Positions 21,400-32,739 of a DNA stretch of 64,000 nucleotides are shown piece by piece; within the stretch, counting starts at the first letter, position 1; every line of letters begins with the position of its first letter. This DNA is from Lucinisca nassula (Eukaryota > Mollusca > Bivalvia > Lucinida > Lucinidae): assembly GCA_963580285.1 (NCBI GenBank), contig OY757015.1:132246717-132310716 (forward strand), read 5' to 3'. The notes under the pieces are model-generated. The model was not told the origin of the DNA. It searched no databases and worked only from the letters and a program-made list of their open reading frames with translations. The position numbers and the translations under genes are program-made.

Positions 21400-22350
21400 T
21401 CACAATCACTTCCGATTAGGCTTAGGATCTACACCCGGCATGATTTTTAGCCATTTTGGCCTGGTCCCCGGCCGGACTCCAAACATGGCCGGCCGGTGGC
21501 GGGGCTCTCAGGCAGCATCGGAGAGGTGCCCGAAGAGTTTTAACTCGAAGTTAAAATTTCTCCGGTGTCCCGTACATTTTCATAATTGGCCACATATCCT
21601 TCACACATCGTTTAAGTATCGTCCGATATCCGGTCGGGAATCGAGGGGTAGTCGGCCGGTGTATGTAGCCTCAGAGGAGAAATTTTTGGGACCGGACATG
21701 GGCCGATATCCGGCCGATGTCTGTTTACACATTGGAAAGTAACCCATCGATGTCCGATCGGCTTGAACCGGTGTGGACCAGATATGTTACAAACATCGTC
21801 CGGTCACCGGCCGGCTAGAACCGGACATCGGGCGGAATATATAAACCCCCATCAGTCGCCGTGTACTTCATTATAGCGCGTTTCCATCACACCGCCCGGC
21901 AATCGCCCGACATTCGGCCAGGCCTGGTACAAGCATCGTTCGTTGTCCGTAAGATACTCGGGCGATATTCGTACGATGTCCGGTGAATAGGCCGGTTATC
22001 ACTCGGACATTATAGGATAATCTGCCAATTAGTATTAGATGTTCGGTCGGTATTCACTGCCTCGCCGGCCCCCAAAAGATTGCTCTTTGGAAACAGATGC
22101 CGTACGATTACGAGGCGGTTTTTGGACGGCCTCCGCACGGCCTCCGGACGGTGCCATTTATGTAAATGATGTGTGAAAATTTTTTTGACCGGTGTTGTCC
22201 GATGTCGGAAAAAAATGCCAAAACCAGCGGTGTACTCACGATTACCCCCTATCCCCGGATACCGGCCGATCTTTGTGACCACAGCATTAGTCAAATACAG
22301 CACAGAACAACTGAAATATTAACCAACGGACGAACTCCGGTTGGCCGGCT
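21400..22350. repeat. CCGG-rich island of degenerate short words
   Basis: A sharp change to GC-richer sequence with dozens of variants of 'ccgatatccggccgatgtcc' and 'ccggccgg', spaced roughly 50-80 bp apart, on both strands. No coding motif. It sits inside the repeat that continues at 22360-22440. Origin unknown. Confidence 0.5.
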
Positions 22351-22939
22351 GTGAACAAGGGCAATCAGCTATCCAAAACCAAAACGACACCAGCGACATA
22401 CACATGCCGATGAAGTATAAGAACAAAACAGACGCACCGCGTTGAAACGGTCAGGACAATTTCTCTTACGGGGTGGGGGGGGGGGGGTCCCTAAATCGAT
22501 TTTACGCGCCCTGCAATGCGATTTAACAATCCGCATGAATGCCACCTAACGCATCAGTGCAACATCTCCGAGAACAACCACATAGATGAAACAACGGTGA
22601 GTACTCGACAGCAAGAAGAAACTGAAATGCTGGAGCAAAAGAAAAACTACATTTAGACTCCGATGGGCCCGACCAGAGACAGAGCATCAGGCACCAACAA
22701 GCATTTCATAAAATTAAATTCTCTAAAATCTTAAGCTTGAAACACTGTAAGACCAGGGTGGGAACTATTCTCACAAAAGCTGGGATCAGTCGCAATCGAA
22801 TACGGCGGTTCATCAGAATCTACTCTGATCGAATTAAGGGTTCAGCGAATTTGGTTCAAGCTTAGGATCCCTTTTCCAGCCTAAACGCAGGGACAATCGA
22901 CCGTCCTGTGCGTTTAGTAATTTGACTTCAAAAGCGGAT

Positions 22940-23000
22940 GAAGAAGAAGAAGAAGAAGAAGAAGAAGAAGAAGAAGAAGAAGAAGAAGAAGAAGAAGAAG
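22940..23000. repeat. (GAA)n microsatellite
   Basis: About 20 GAA units; the poly-Ser frame across it is an artefact. Confidence 0.95.
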
Positions 23001-23065
23001 CAGCACGTTGTGCACTCAATGTTTAAGCCTAATGCTTATAAACGTCGAGAATATGGACTGAAGAA

Positions 23066-23371
23066 TCGGCCCCGCCCATAGGGGCGAGAACAAGTATATG
23101 GGTGCATGATGCTTCAACCTAGAGCTGAAACCGACCCGCACACGAGTTGTGGTAAACCGCTTAGAGGATCTAAGCCTACCCAGGCAAAGCGGTGCGAATC
23201 GGCCCGTCCACGCTTATTAACCCTATTGGTTTCATTGGGCGACAGGGCTTGAGATGTCATTTCATCTCAATGTCAGGTAAAAATCCCACAAAATGGGGAG
23301 CAACGTCTCCAAAATGACCTTTATAGTGTTGACCGAGACGTTAAACCTCTAATCAAACAAAACAAATCAAA
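23066..23371 (+). mobile_element. SINE-A, complete
   Basis: Duplication 'gactgaagaa' at 23056-23065 and 23374-23383. Absent from segmental copy 1. Confidence 0.85.
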
Positions 23372-23749
23372 TAGACTGAAGAAAAATAACCGTAGAATTA
23401 CGATGCAGTCTATCATAAATATTTTTGGTGTCTCACAAACATACATGTACTTCTCGAATTTTGCGTATTTCGGACAAAGTTCGGAATGCTACTCTCAGAT
23501 CATTATTATTTATACATGTAACATATTTGCAGGTTGGAAGGGGATCAGATTACGGTAAACGTGGCTTAATTGCCATTTGGGAGGCGTTATCGCTGCGTGA
23601 AAACTACATAACCGACAAATATCAGATGTCTAATAAAATCTGAAAAGAAGCAAATTTACAGATGCAAACCACTACTGTAATATTGTATTTCATATCTCTT
23701 CAAATAATTTGTTTCATTTTCTTTCTTTTTTTTTCTTTTCTAGATATAG

Positions 23750-23932
23750 ACTTTAGGTGTACCTTTGTTCATGTACATGTACCGCCTCGTTGAGGCGGTT
23801 CTAATGACTACCCACGCACTAAATATTAAGACGGAAACCATTGTACTAATTAAAACAGACATTTCCCTATAGAAGGTGGGCTTACAAGAATGCTCATTAT
23901 ATGGACTTGTAAACATGATGAAAGTTTTGGTC
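23750..23932. repeat. Palindromic GAGGCGG element copy
   Basis: 'ccgcctcgttgaggcggttc' core, then 'agaaggtgggcttacaag' and 'atatggacttgtaa'. Its right part carries the SINE-D insertion. Confidence 0.6.
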
Positions 23933-24214
23933 GGGTTCGATCCCGGGCCGCGACATACCAAAGTCGTTAAAAATGGTACTAGCTGCTCCTCGCTTGGCAC
24001 TCAGATTTACGGAGTAGAGCTAGGACTGGTCGACCCAGTGTCAGGATAATGTGACTGGGTGTGGTACATGTAATGTGTATGGGACATGATACTTCAGTGA
24101 GGCAGCACTATAAAAGTGAGCATTGAGCTCCCTGTCGCAACCAGACACCGTCGTGATATGACGGAAAAATTGTTGAAAGCGACGTTAAACCCGAATTCAC
24201 ACACACACACACAC
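23933..24214 (+). mobile_element. SINE-D, 5'-truncated at the B box
   Basis: Starts 'gggttcgatcccgggcc' (B box), contains 'ccgtcgtgatatgac' and 'gcgacgttaaacccgaa', and ends in an AC repeat. The flanks 'atgaaagttttggtc' (23918-23932) and 'atgaaagtttttgtc' (24215-24229) match 14 of 15. Confidence 0.8.
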
Positions 24215-24230
24215 ATGAAAGTTTTTGTCT

Positions 24231-24790
24231 TCAAAACACGCCTATTCAAATATATTGTTTGGTTGTTTGTTTGATTTGAGGTTTAACGTCCCCGTCAACA
24301 CAGTATAGGTCATTTTGGAGACGTTGCTACCAATTTTGTGCGCCATTTATCCTACATTGAGATGAAATGATATCTCAAGTCCTGTCGCCCAATGAAACCA
24401 GTAGGGTTTATAAGCTTGGACAGACCGACTCACACCGCTTTGCCTGGGCAGGCTTAGATCGTCAAAGCGGTTTACCAGTACTCGTGTGCGGTCGGTTTCA
24501 GCTCTGCGTGGAAGCTTCATGGCACCTTTCTATTTCTTCAAGCCCCGATGGGCGGGGGCCTTCAAATATATTGAGATTTTAATACCAAATCTTTAAATTT
24601 CCAAATACAAAATTCTGATATTTTTCACATTTGTGCTAAAACAGACATTGTGGGTACTCTTTAGAACTGCCGTGCCAAGGCGGTTCCATTGAGTACCAAT
24701 ATTCTATGTTTTGAGCGCAAATAAGAACAATAATGTACACTACATAAAAGTGGGGTTTAAGGGGCTCAACATTATATAGGCTTGTTTGGG
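24231..24790. mobile_element. Palindromic element split by SINE-A
   Basis: Left terminus 'aaaacacgcctattc' at about 24232; right terminus 'attatataggcttgttt' near 24771-24787; core 'cattgtgggtactc' / 'gagtaccaatattctatg'. Interrupted by the SINE-A at 24258-24560. Confidence 0.65.
24258..24560 (-). mobile_element. SINE-A, complete
   Basis: Exact 13-bp duplication 'ttcaaatatattg' at 24245-24257 and 24561-24573. Confidence 0.9.
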
Positions 24791-25200
24791 ATGAATGTCA
24801 TTTTTCAGGCGAAAAGTCGTGACGTTTTAATGTTTCTGAGGGTTCCGAGCATATCATTAATTTCAGACACTGTTACCCTTTTAAGGCTCTGAAAAAGACA
24901 CACATCTAGCCACGGACCTAATTTACATTTACTTGGTCCCAGATCTAGCGAAAAATTGTGATTAGTGTCTTAGTTTAATTAACTGACAGCCACAGTTACT
25001 ATTTTGAGCAGAAATGTGGAAATACCTGGTAAACACAATCTTTTCTGTTGAAAGTGAGGTTTACTTGGTTTACCCACAGTCTGTGACTCGGAGCAGAAGC
25101 ACAGTCAACACTGTAGATCTTTGTAAGCCACTCTATTCCCTGTATAATGGTTATTATTCGTTAGAATCGCTTGTTATGAACGGTCTTGTAATCCCCACTT

Positions 25201-25414
25201 TTTGCGTTGGTTTTACGGCCCGTTCAAGATATTTTCACTTATTTCGAGCTGATTGTTAATCAGAAGTGGGTGAAAACGGTAGTACCCGGAGAAACACCAC
25301 CTGACCTTCCGTTGCAGAACTTCGCATTTCCACCCGAGTAGGCTCGAACCACAGCGGCGAGAGACTTAATGATTAAGAGTCAGCGCTCTTAACAAATAGG
25401 CCATGGAGGCCCGT
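25201..25414 (-). mobile_element. SINE-B within segmental copy 2
   Basis: Mirror V-domain 'aaaacggtagtacccgg', B-box mirror 'ggctcgaacc'. It lies between 'aatccccacttt' and 'aactccacttta', the same site as in copy 1. Confidence 0.75.
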
Positions 25415-25819
25415 TGTAAACTCCACTTTAAATACAAAGAGGGTTACGTAGGACAACCTTATTTTCCTATTAGGATATGGCTATTTCAAACGAGCACCCA
25501 TATACTTGTTACATTTTACTCACTGAGTTTGTTGTGTATTATTTATTTTTATTTTTTCATCATGTAAGAGCCACCGAATTTTCTTATCTTTAGTGGCGGT
25601 TTGTACGCCCCACCTTTCTGGTTTCAGGCGAAGGCGTATTCAAAGATGTAAATGCATGTTCTTTTGCACCATCAGTTTGGTGGATATAGATTGTCATGTC
25701 GATTTTACTTTCTACATACAATAATTTGTATGCGTCATAAATGACATACTTACGAAAATATAATGAAACTACCCAATGTACTTGTAAACCTCAACGCAAG
25801 GCACACATCTGTCATAACG

Positions 25820-26121
25820 TTTGTTTGATTTGAGGTTTACCGTTCCCGTCAACACTGTAAAGGTCATTTTGGAGACGTTGCTTCCAATTTTGTGGGATTT
25901 TTACCCGACATTGAGATGAAATGACATCTCAAGCCCTGTCGCCCAATGAAACCAATAGGGTTTATTAGCATGGACGGTCCCGCCTCGCACCGCGGTTCCT
26001 TGACAGGCTTAGATACTCTAAGCGGTTTACCAGTACTAGTGTGCGGGCCGGATCGATTCAGCTCTGCGTGGAAGCATCATGCAGCCCATATATTTCTTCA
26101 AGCCCCTATGGGCGGGGGCCG
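25820..26121 (-). mobile_element. SINE-A, complete
   Basis: Exact 15-bp duplication 'acatctgtcataacg' at 25805-25819 and 26122-26136. Confidence 0.9.
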
Positions 26122-26146
26122 ACATCTGTCATAACGTCACAGTGGA

Positions 26147-26340
26147 TAATGACTCTTAATCATTAGGACTCTCACCGCTGTGGTTCGAGCCTGGCTCGGG
26201 TCACATGTTAGACGCCAAGTTCTGCAACCGAAGGTAATGTGGAGTTTTTTCTCCTGGAACTCGGTTTTTCGCCCACCTCTGAGTAACGATCGGCTCGATG
26301 TAAGTTAAATTATCTTGAAAGGACCGTAAAACAAAAACAA
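26147..26340 (+). mobile_element. SINE-B, 5'-truncated
   Basis: Starts at 'gactcttaatcattagg' just inside the tRNA head, B box 'tggttcgagcc', V-domain 'ctcggtttttcgcccacc', A-rich tail. Confidence 0.75.
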
Positions 26341-26734
26341 TAATAATATTAAACAAACAAACAAAAACAAAGAAAATAACGCCACTGATAAAGTGATAAA
26401 TGGGGGACCAAATGGCTTTGTTTTTTGGCAAATTTTGAACCAATAATAATAATGAAAAAAAAAAAAAAAAGAATCAGTATATATTTTGTATAAGTGTATA
26501 AATTGTAGCAGTCTGTAGTAGCTGTATGTTCACCGACGTAGGTCTTGTGTACAGAATTAAAGGAAATACATAGAAAACGTAGAAATTGTAGTTTTTATGA
26601 ACCAAAAGCTCAGCATGATAACAGGACCGTGTAATGGTCACCCCTTTATATCTCATTCTGTAGTGAAAATTAAGGGGTTTATAGGTATATACATTATGTT
26701 TCTTTATCATAGGTTGTGGATACTCGTTATAATC

Positions 26735-27307
26735 CTGCCCCCGTCCATCGGGGCTTGAAGAAATAGATGGGCTGCATGATGCTTCCACGCAGAGCTGAAA
26801 CCGGCCGCACATGAGTACTGGTAAACAGCCTAGAGGATCTAAGCCTGCCCAGGCAAAGCGATGCGAGTCGGACCGTCCATGTTTTTAAACTCTATTGGTT
26901 TCATTGTGCGACAGGGCTTGAGATGTAATTTCATCTCAATGTCGGGTAAAAGTCCCACAAAACGATAACACATCCGTGTGCTATATTGCATTTTCAAATC
27001 TCGAAAAGGCAATTTTTTCTGATGAAAATTTGTGACATTTTTCTTATTTATACTCCAAACATAGGTTTTGGGTGCTTGTTAGAACCGCGGCCCCATCGAG
27101 CCGGTTCTAACGAGTACCCACAACCTATGTCTTGGAGCAGAAATGAGGAAAATAATGTTTAACCCCGTAAACCTCCGTTTTCTCTTTATGAAGTGGGGTT
27201 GGGGGGGGGGCGTCTTTATATCACGGACTTGTTCAAGTGATGAACATCTCATAAATGACGTGTACAGTGTTGACGGGGACATTAAACCTCAAATCAGACA
27301 AACAAAA
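26735..27307 (+). mobile_element. SINE-A split by a palindromic element
   Basis: The head and body run 26735-26962 up to 'gtcccacaaaa'; the tail resumes near 27245 with 'aaatgacgtgtacagtg' and ends 'cagacaaacaaaa'. The exact 13-bp duplication 'actcgttataatc' (26722-26734 and 27308-27320) proves both parts are one insertion. About 12 bp of the SINE next to the break are missing. Confidence 0.85.
26963..27244. mobile_element. Palindromic element inserted in SINE-A
   Basis: Starts 'cgataacacatccgtgtg', has the core 'taggttttgggtgcttg' / 'cgagtacccacaaccta', a poly-G run and the end 'atcacggacttgttc'. Same subtype as 14875-15090. Confidence 0.7.
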
Positions 27308-27529
27308 ACTCGTTATAATCGCCGTACGAGCAACCACAACATATGTTTGGAAGATAAAAAGAAGAAGAATATCACACATTTTCGTTAGAAATGTAACTAT
27401 TTTTGGAGATAGCAAAGAAATCGCTGTGTCAAACGGTGGATGCCATATACAAATGACATTGCGGGGCTTTATATATGCAATATATGCGCCTGATACTTCG
27501 GTTAAAATACCACTTAACTAGGTTGTATA

Positions 27530-28000
27530 TCGACACCTCATATCTTGTAAATACATGTATATATTCGATGACGCATTCCTCATTTTTTAATTTGATGGGA
27601 AGAGTTTTATTTCTGACTTTGACATTTTTGAGCTTGCAACCTGTTTGATGGAACCAGTTGCTAAATATAATAGAAGGACCAATTTTATTCCAGTTTTGCT
27701 ATCATTCACCTTTAATGCAATCCACTAATTATGAAAAAAAAAAAACAAACAAAAAAAAAACAATCGTCCCTGATATTTTCCGTGGATATTTTTAATGTTA
27801 GAATAATGTATAGGTCTATTCAGATCATAACTGTAAACTCACGATCTTGTCATATTTTATTGTCGTTGTTGTTGTTGATGGACTAGATAACAGTCCAACA
27901 ACTTTTGCTCGTTAATTTCTCTAAACTCGTGGATTAACAAAGGATATAAAATACGGGGTGTATAGATAAGTCTGTATAGCACTTCAAATTCGTACAATTA
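27530..28000. other. Unassigned AT-rich spacer
   Basis: No repeat or gene recognised apart from A-rich runs near 27735-27760. Confidence 0.4.
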
Positions 28001-28012
28001 AATATCAGACAG

Positions 28013-28298
28013 TTTAATTTGAGGTTTAACGTCCCCGTCAACACTGTAAAGGTCATTTTGGAGACGTTCCAATTTTGTGGGACTTTTACCCGACATTGAG
28101 ATGAAATGACATATCAAGCCCTGTCGCCCAATGAAACCAATAGGGTTTATTAGCATGGACGGTCCGCCTCGCACCGCGGTTCCTGGACAGGCTTAGATCC
28201 TCCAAGCGGTTTACCAGTACTAGTGTGCGGCCGGATTCAGCTCTGCGTGGGAGCATCATGCAGCCCATATATTTCTTCAAGCCCCTATGGGCGGGGGC
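28013..28298 (-). mobile_element. SINE-A, complete
   Basis: Exact 15-bp duplication 'ttaaatatcagacag' at 27998-28012 and 28299-28313. Confidence 0.9.
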
Positions 28299-28314
28299 TT
28301 AAATATCAGACAGA

Positions 28315-29000
28315 ATAAGGGGTGATATATGGACACCCCTTTTTTCATATAAATTGTGGATTTACAGATTAGGGTGTTCAGAAGACACCGTGGTGTAGTA
28401 GCCTCACAAACCAAGGGTCGTGGGGTCTCCAGACAATAATAATAACAATATAATCATAATAATAACAAAACAAAAACAGAAGAACCGCCTTGGAACTGTC
28501 AGTTAGAAAAAAAAAATACTGGGTGGGGGGCTTTGGCACGGAACTAGCTGACCAATAAAATTAGCTAATGGTCAATTCTGAGTACCTGTGCAATAAAATC
28601 AACTGTGATGCATAAACACTACGCCCATGATTAATTACAGACACGCATTGTAACATGGGTACGCGCAGTTCTGCAAGCAAAAGGATTTATTTATTATTTT
28701 GACTTATAACGTATAGGGTGCATTCGGAGGAATGCCACATCTTGTTATATTTCATATATAAATATTCTTATTTTCAATATATTTTAAAGATGTACAATTT
28801 TAAACAAACTGCATTGCACTTATTATGAACAAAAAAACAAACAAACAAACAAAAAACCCCAAAAAACCTTAATTCGTCACTCATCAATGGTACAGTCTTC
28901 ACTGTACAAGGTTGCATGTGTAAAAGACTTTATTTATTAGTTTCTTCTCCTGACTGTAAGACTTTGTATGTGCCTGAGCACTATGTCACACTTCTTAGCA
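28315..29000. other. Spacer with repeat scraps
   Basis: Holds a short match to the 21065 family ('agaaccgccttggaactgtc' near 28481) and A-rich runs. No gene seen. Confidence 0.4.
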
Positions 29001-29004
29001 TTAC

Positions 29005-29256
29005 GAAAACGCGCTTATTCAAATATATTGACAGTTTAGCCACCAAAAATGAACATGTTCAGATAAAAAAAAAAAATCCGATATTTCGTCTCAAAACATA
29101 GGTGGTGGGTACTCGTTAGAACCGCATCGACGAGGCAGTTCTAAGGAGTATCCACAATCTAAGAAATTAGAAAAATAATATTTATCCCTGTAAACCTCAG
29201 TTTTAATATATAAAAAAAAAATGGTTAAATGGGTCAAAATTATATAGGCATGTTCG
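29005..29256. mobile_element. Palindromic GAGGCGG element, near complete
   Basis: Left end 'aaaacgcgcttattc', right end 'ttatataggcatgtt', core 'gtgggtactcgttagaacc' with imperfect mirror 'ggagtatccaca'. About 250 bp. Confidence 0.65.
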
Positions 29257-29319
29257 TGATGGCAGTGCAAATCTATGAAATTGAACTTAAACTTTTCTTT
29301 CGTTTTTTTTTTTTCTCAA

Positions 29320-29482
29320 GCACCTGCTATTGGCAGGGCGCGACAAAGGAGACCGGTTTTCCGTCCGTTCGTTCGTCCGTTGGCCAATCCCTCAACATTT
29401 GCGCTAACCCAAATGTTCAAGTCCACTTCTCAAGAACTACTATCTCAGACTGAACATAGCCTGTGGTGAAATTCTTGTTATT
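29320..29482. mobile_element. Short derivative of the 1328-3126 element
   Basis: 'agcacctgctattggcaggg' with 'cgcgac', a run of 'cgttcgttcgtccg' and a final 'gaaattcttgtt' match both ends of 1328-3126, without any tandem array. Confidence 0.55.
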
Positions 29483-29794
29483 TTTGTTTTTTATTATTAT
29501 TTAAAATAATCTTGAAGGGCCGTAACGCAGCCTTACTCCCACAAAAAAAAGAACTTAATTAACTAAGGCGAATCTTATTTTCAACTCATTTTGGGTCACT
29601 TTTCCGTAAACAAAGTAACTCTGTGGTCGGTTTGTGTGTATATGTTGTATTATGGTCCGGAGACCTACAGTACCAAATAAAATATATTCTGTTCTATTCT
29701 GTAACAAAATTTAATCATTAAGATCTCCTTTAGAACTGTTCGGATATTGTCAGAATCGCCCTACTTATGTTTCTGCAAACTGAAAGACATGCAC

Positions 29795-29816
29795 ACCCCC
29801 CCCCCCCCCGCCCCCC
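29795..29816. repeat. Poly-C run
   Basis: About 17 C, one G, then more C. Confidence 0.9.
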
Positions 29817-30456
29817 GGCCGCAAATACATTCTTGGTATAAAAGTGGTAAGAATATTCTTGACCACTCTATGACTGTTCAGTTTTTATGAACTTTTTGGA
29901 AAGCAAATGAACACTTTCCGCAACAATTTAACTACTCTCCTTAAACTGGAAATTTTGGAAGATCTATAAAACTTTAACGCATGTATGACTAGCGGTCCTT
30001 TTTGGGTCATTTGCAAACAGTGTGGAACCAGATCAGATGCCGCACAACTCTCTGCTTAACGTACTTACATTTTTGTTAAACTTTGTACACACCCCTATAA
30101 TTGGAAATGGACCACTCCAAACTTATGGGTACACAATAACTGCTGAGATCTTGTTTACAATGAAAATTAAGCATTATCAATTTCAATTGCCATACAATTT
30201 GCACACTCAATAAAGGCTTTTAACGATTGCTTTTCTCCGATCATAAATCGTCTCCAACCTAAGGAGTTAATGCTGCTTTTCCTAACACTAGCATTGGCTG
30301 GTCAAATTATCTATGGTCTAATCTCACCAGTATAGTGATCCTCCGCTGGACAGTAGGGTCATTTAACTAACATGCTTATAATTGAGTACCGGGTCTGTAA
30401 GACTTTCATTGGTTGAAATGCATTATTTAGTTTTTTTTTCACGATATTCAATTTCG

Positions 30457-30735
30457 ACCCCCGCCCATCCGGACTTGAAGAAATAGATGGACTGCATGAT
30501 GCTTCCACGCAGAGCGTTAACTGACTGCACATTTATACTGGAAAACCGCTTAGAGGATCTAAGCCTGCCCAGGCAAAGCGCGTATAAACCCTATTGGCTT
30601 CATTGGGCGACAGGGCTTGAGATGTCTTTCATCTCAACGTACGGTCGGGTGAAATCCCACACAATTGGAAGTAACGTCTTCAAAATGACCTATACAGTGT
30701 TGACGGGGACGTTAAACCTCAAATCAAACAAACAA
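30457..30735 (+). mobile_element. SINE-A, internal deletions
   Basis: From 'acccccgcccatcc' to 'caaacaaac'. The B-box zone is shortened ('aaagcgcgtataaacc'). Possible duplication 'acgatatt' at 30441-30448 and 30736-30743. Confidence 0.75.
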
Positions 30736-30779
30736 ACGATATTTATAGGTTATTGACTTTATATTGTGAAATATTCGGC

Positions 30780-30995
30780 CCAAGTTCATATAGCGAAGGA
30801 CGCACGAGCTTGCGAGTTTTCTTATTTTAACTCGAAAACATGGGTTGTGCGTGCTCGCTAGAACCGCCTCATTGAGGCGGCTATAACGAGTACCCACAAC
30901 CTATGTCCTTGAGCCGAAATAAGCAAAAAAGCGAATACCCCTATAAATCCCAGTTTGCTCTATGTAATATGGTGTTTAGAGAGATGAAGCAGATA
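30780..30995. repeat. Palindromic GAGGCGG element copy
   Basis: Core 30838-30905: 'atgggttgtgcgtgctcg' and mirror 'cgagtacccacaacctat' around 'gcctcattgaggc'. Confidence 0.7.
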
Positions 30996-31355
30996 TACCA
31001 GGATGGAATGAAACAGCGTCTATTTTAGCCCACCTGGATATTCAAAACATTTTGGAAGGAATTAAGTTCCTTTACTTAATGGCCAAATTATATGACAAAG
31101 ATATCATTAAAACAAATTAGCCTTACCTTCAATTTATTATTTTTTTTTCAGGGTATTAAACGATGGTGCGAATAGCATTTAAAAACCGTCACCCTCATTC
31201 GATGGGGACTTTAAGGCGTCACTTCTCCTTTAAAGAAGGCAAAAACACCACAAAGTTCTACTCTTTCTTATGTAAAGGTTTTGACAAGTTAACACTTGTA
31301 AACTCCGATTTACGTTTCATAATGGTGTTATCATATCGAAGTGCAGTTTTTTTAG

Positions 31356-31372
31356 GGGGGGGGGGGGGGGGG
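31356..31372. repeat. Poly-G run
   Basis: About 17 uninterrupted G. Confidence 0.9.
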
Positions 31373-31509
31373 GAAACAGTTCTTAGCAAGAGACCTACTT
31401 TATTCTATAACAAAGTTAGGTTTATAATGTATTTTACGCGAGTTTTCTATGTTGATCTGCGTCAGCACTCATAAAAATCAATGTATCGTTCACCATGTTC
31501 TTTATTAGA

Positions 31510-31650
31510 TTCGGCTGCTGTTGCTTCCGCGCAGAGCTGAAACTGCTGAGAAACGGCTCACGACTAAGCCTGCCCAGAAAAAGTGGTGCGAGTCAGACCG
31601 CTCTTTAAACCCCAGCGGTTTCTTTGAGTGGTAGGGCTGCTGCTGCTACT
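31510..31650 (+). mobile_element. SINE-A, degenerate
   Basis: 'cgcgcagagctgaaactg', 'taagcctgcccag' and 'ggtgcgagtcagaccg' are recognisable; the 3' half is lost into a CTGCTA-type simple repeat. Confidence 0.6.
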
Positions 31651-31687
31651 ACTCCTACCACTACCACTGCTCCTTCTACTCTAATTT

Positions 31688-31950
31688 ACGTCCCCGCCCA
31701 TCGAGGCTTGGAGAAATAGATTGGGCTGCACGGTGCTTCCACGTCGAGCTTAAACAAACTGTACTGGTAAACCACAAAGTGGTGGGAGTCGGACCGTCTA
31801 TACATATAAACCATTTTGGTAGCATTTGGTGGCAGGGCTTGAGATGTCATTTTATCTATTGACGGGTAAAAGTCCTTCACAATCAGAAGCAACGTCTCCA
31901 AAATGACCTAAATAGTGTTGACGGGGACGTAAAATCTCAGCACAAACAAA
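31688..31950 (+). mobile_element. SINE-A, diverged
   Basis: From 'gtccccgcccatcgaggc' to 'gggacgtaaaatctcagc'; several internal deletions. Confidence 0.75.
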
Positions 31951-32095
31951 CTTTGCTCTTTTCAATATCGGATCAACAAGGATTTGCCTTGCATGGATCT
32001 TTAAGTAATGAACACGGCAGTCTGCTGGGTCACTGGTTTCATATTTTGTGCCATTTATACTAGTTAACGAAACCGCACTTTTTTACGTATTCGGA

Positions 32096-32368
32096 CTTGG
32101 TCCCCGCACATCGGGGCTTCGAGAAATAGATTGGGCTGCATGATGCTTCCACGCAGAGCTGAACCCGACCGCACATGAGTACTGGTAAACCTCTTAGAAT
32201 GTCTAAGGCAAAGTTGTGTGAGTCGGACTGTTCGATCAATAAAACCATGTAGGTTTCACTGGATGGCAGGGCTTGAGATGTAATTCCATCACAATGTCTG
32301 GTAAAAGACCCCCAAAATCGGAAGCAGCCCCTCCAAAATAACCTAAATAGTGTTGACGGGAACGTTTC
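32096..32368 (+). mobile_element. SINE-A, diverged
   Basis: From 'ttggtccccgcacatcgggg' to 'gttgacgggaacgttt', without a CAAA tail. Confidence 0.75.
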
Positions 32369-32462
32369 GGACTGCGCTATGTGAAAATGTTTTTGAGTGT
32401 ATGCAGCTCAGATCAGCCAGTGCATTCATGTAGTCCGAAAAGGCTTTGCTATGTGTTGTATG

Positions 32463-32535
32463 GGTACCTGGAGATCTTGATCAGATGGCAACTTCGAAAG
32501 CCATCTGATCTGGATAATGCACTGTTTTCAAGATA
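32463..32535. repeat. GTAGACC-type hairpin, diverged
   Basis: 'agatcttgatcagatggc' mirrored by 'gccatctgatctggat', ending 'gcactgttttc'. Confidence 0.55.
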
Positions 32536-32739
32536 GAGGTTGTCATTTTCCGCAGGATAAGGGTTAGAGGCTATTTTGCCAAGGTGATCCAAGCTATATA
32601 TATATATTTTTCTAGATATTGATGCGAATATTGGGCAACTACTCAAGTCTTACACTTATTGCTCATTTTCCTCCATTTTGTTTTGTCAAATTTTATTGTT
32701 TTTAAGTTTCCAATTATATGTATGGACTAGTACCTCAGG

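Larger units (their letters stand above)
22733..25480 (+). repeat. Segmental duplication, copy 2
   Basis: Colinear with 15505-17230; longer because of insertions at 23066-23371, 23933-24214 and 24258-24560 and some extra palindromic sequence. Direct orientation, about 7.2 kb from copy 1. Confidence 0.7.
26690..27530. mobile_element. Palindromic element hosting a SINE-A
   Basis: Left arm 'cataggttgtgg' plus 'atactcgttataatc', right arm 'cgtacgagcaaccacaaca' with 'tatgtttgga'. The arms are pushed apart by SINE-A. This is the outermost of three layers. Confidence 0.6.

Noticed and set aside
21314..21742. 142-residue ORF as a gene
   Set aside because: The lack of stops follows from GC-rich degenerate repeats; no domain recognised.
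31163..31474. 103-residue ORF with an upstream polypyrimidine-AG
   Set aside because: The acceptor-like 'tttttttttcag' at 31141-31152 is interesting, but the frame runs through a poly-G tract and shows no motif or donor.
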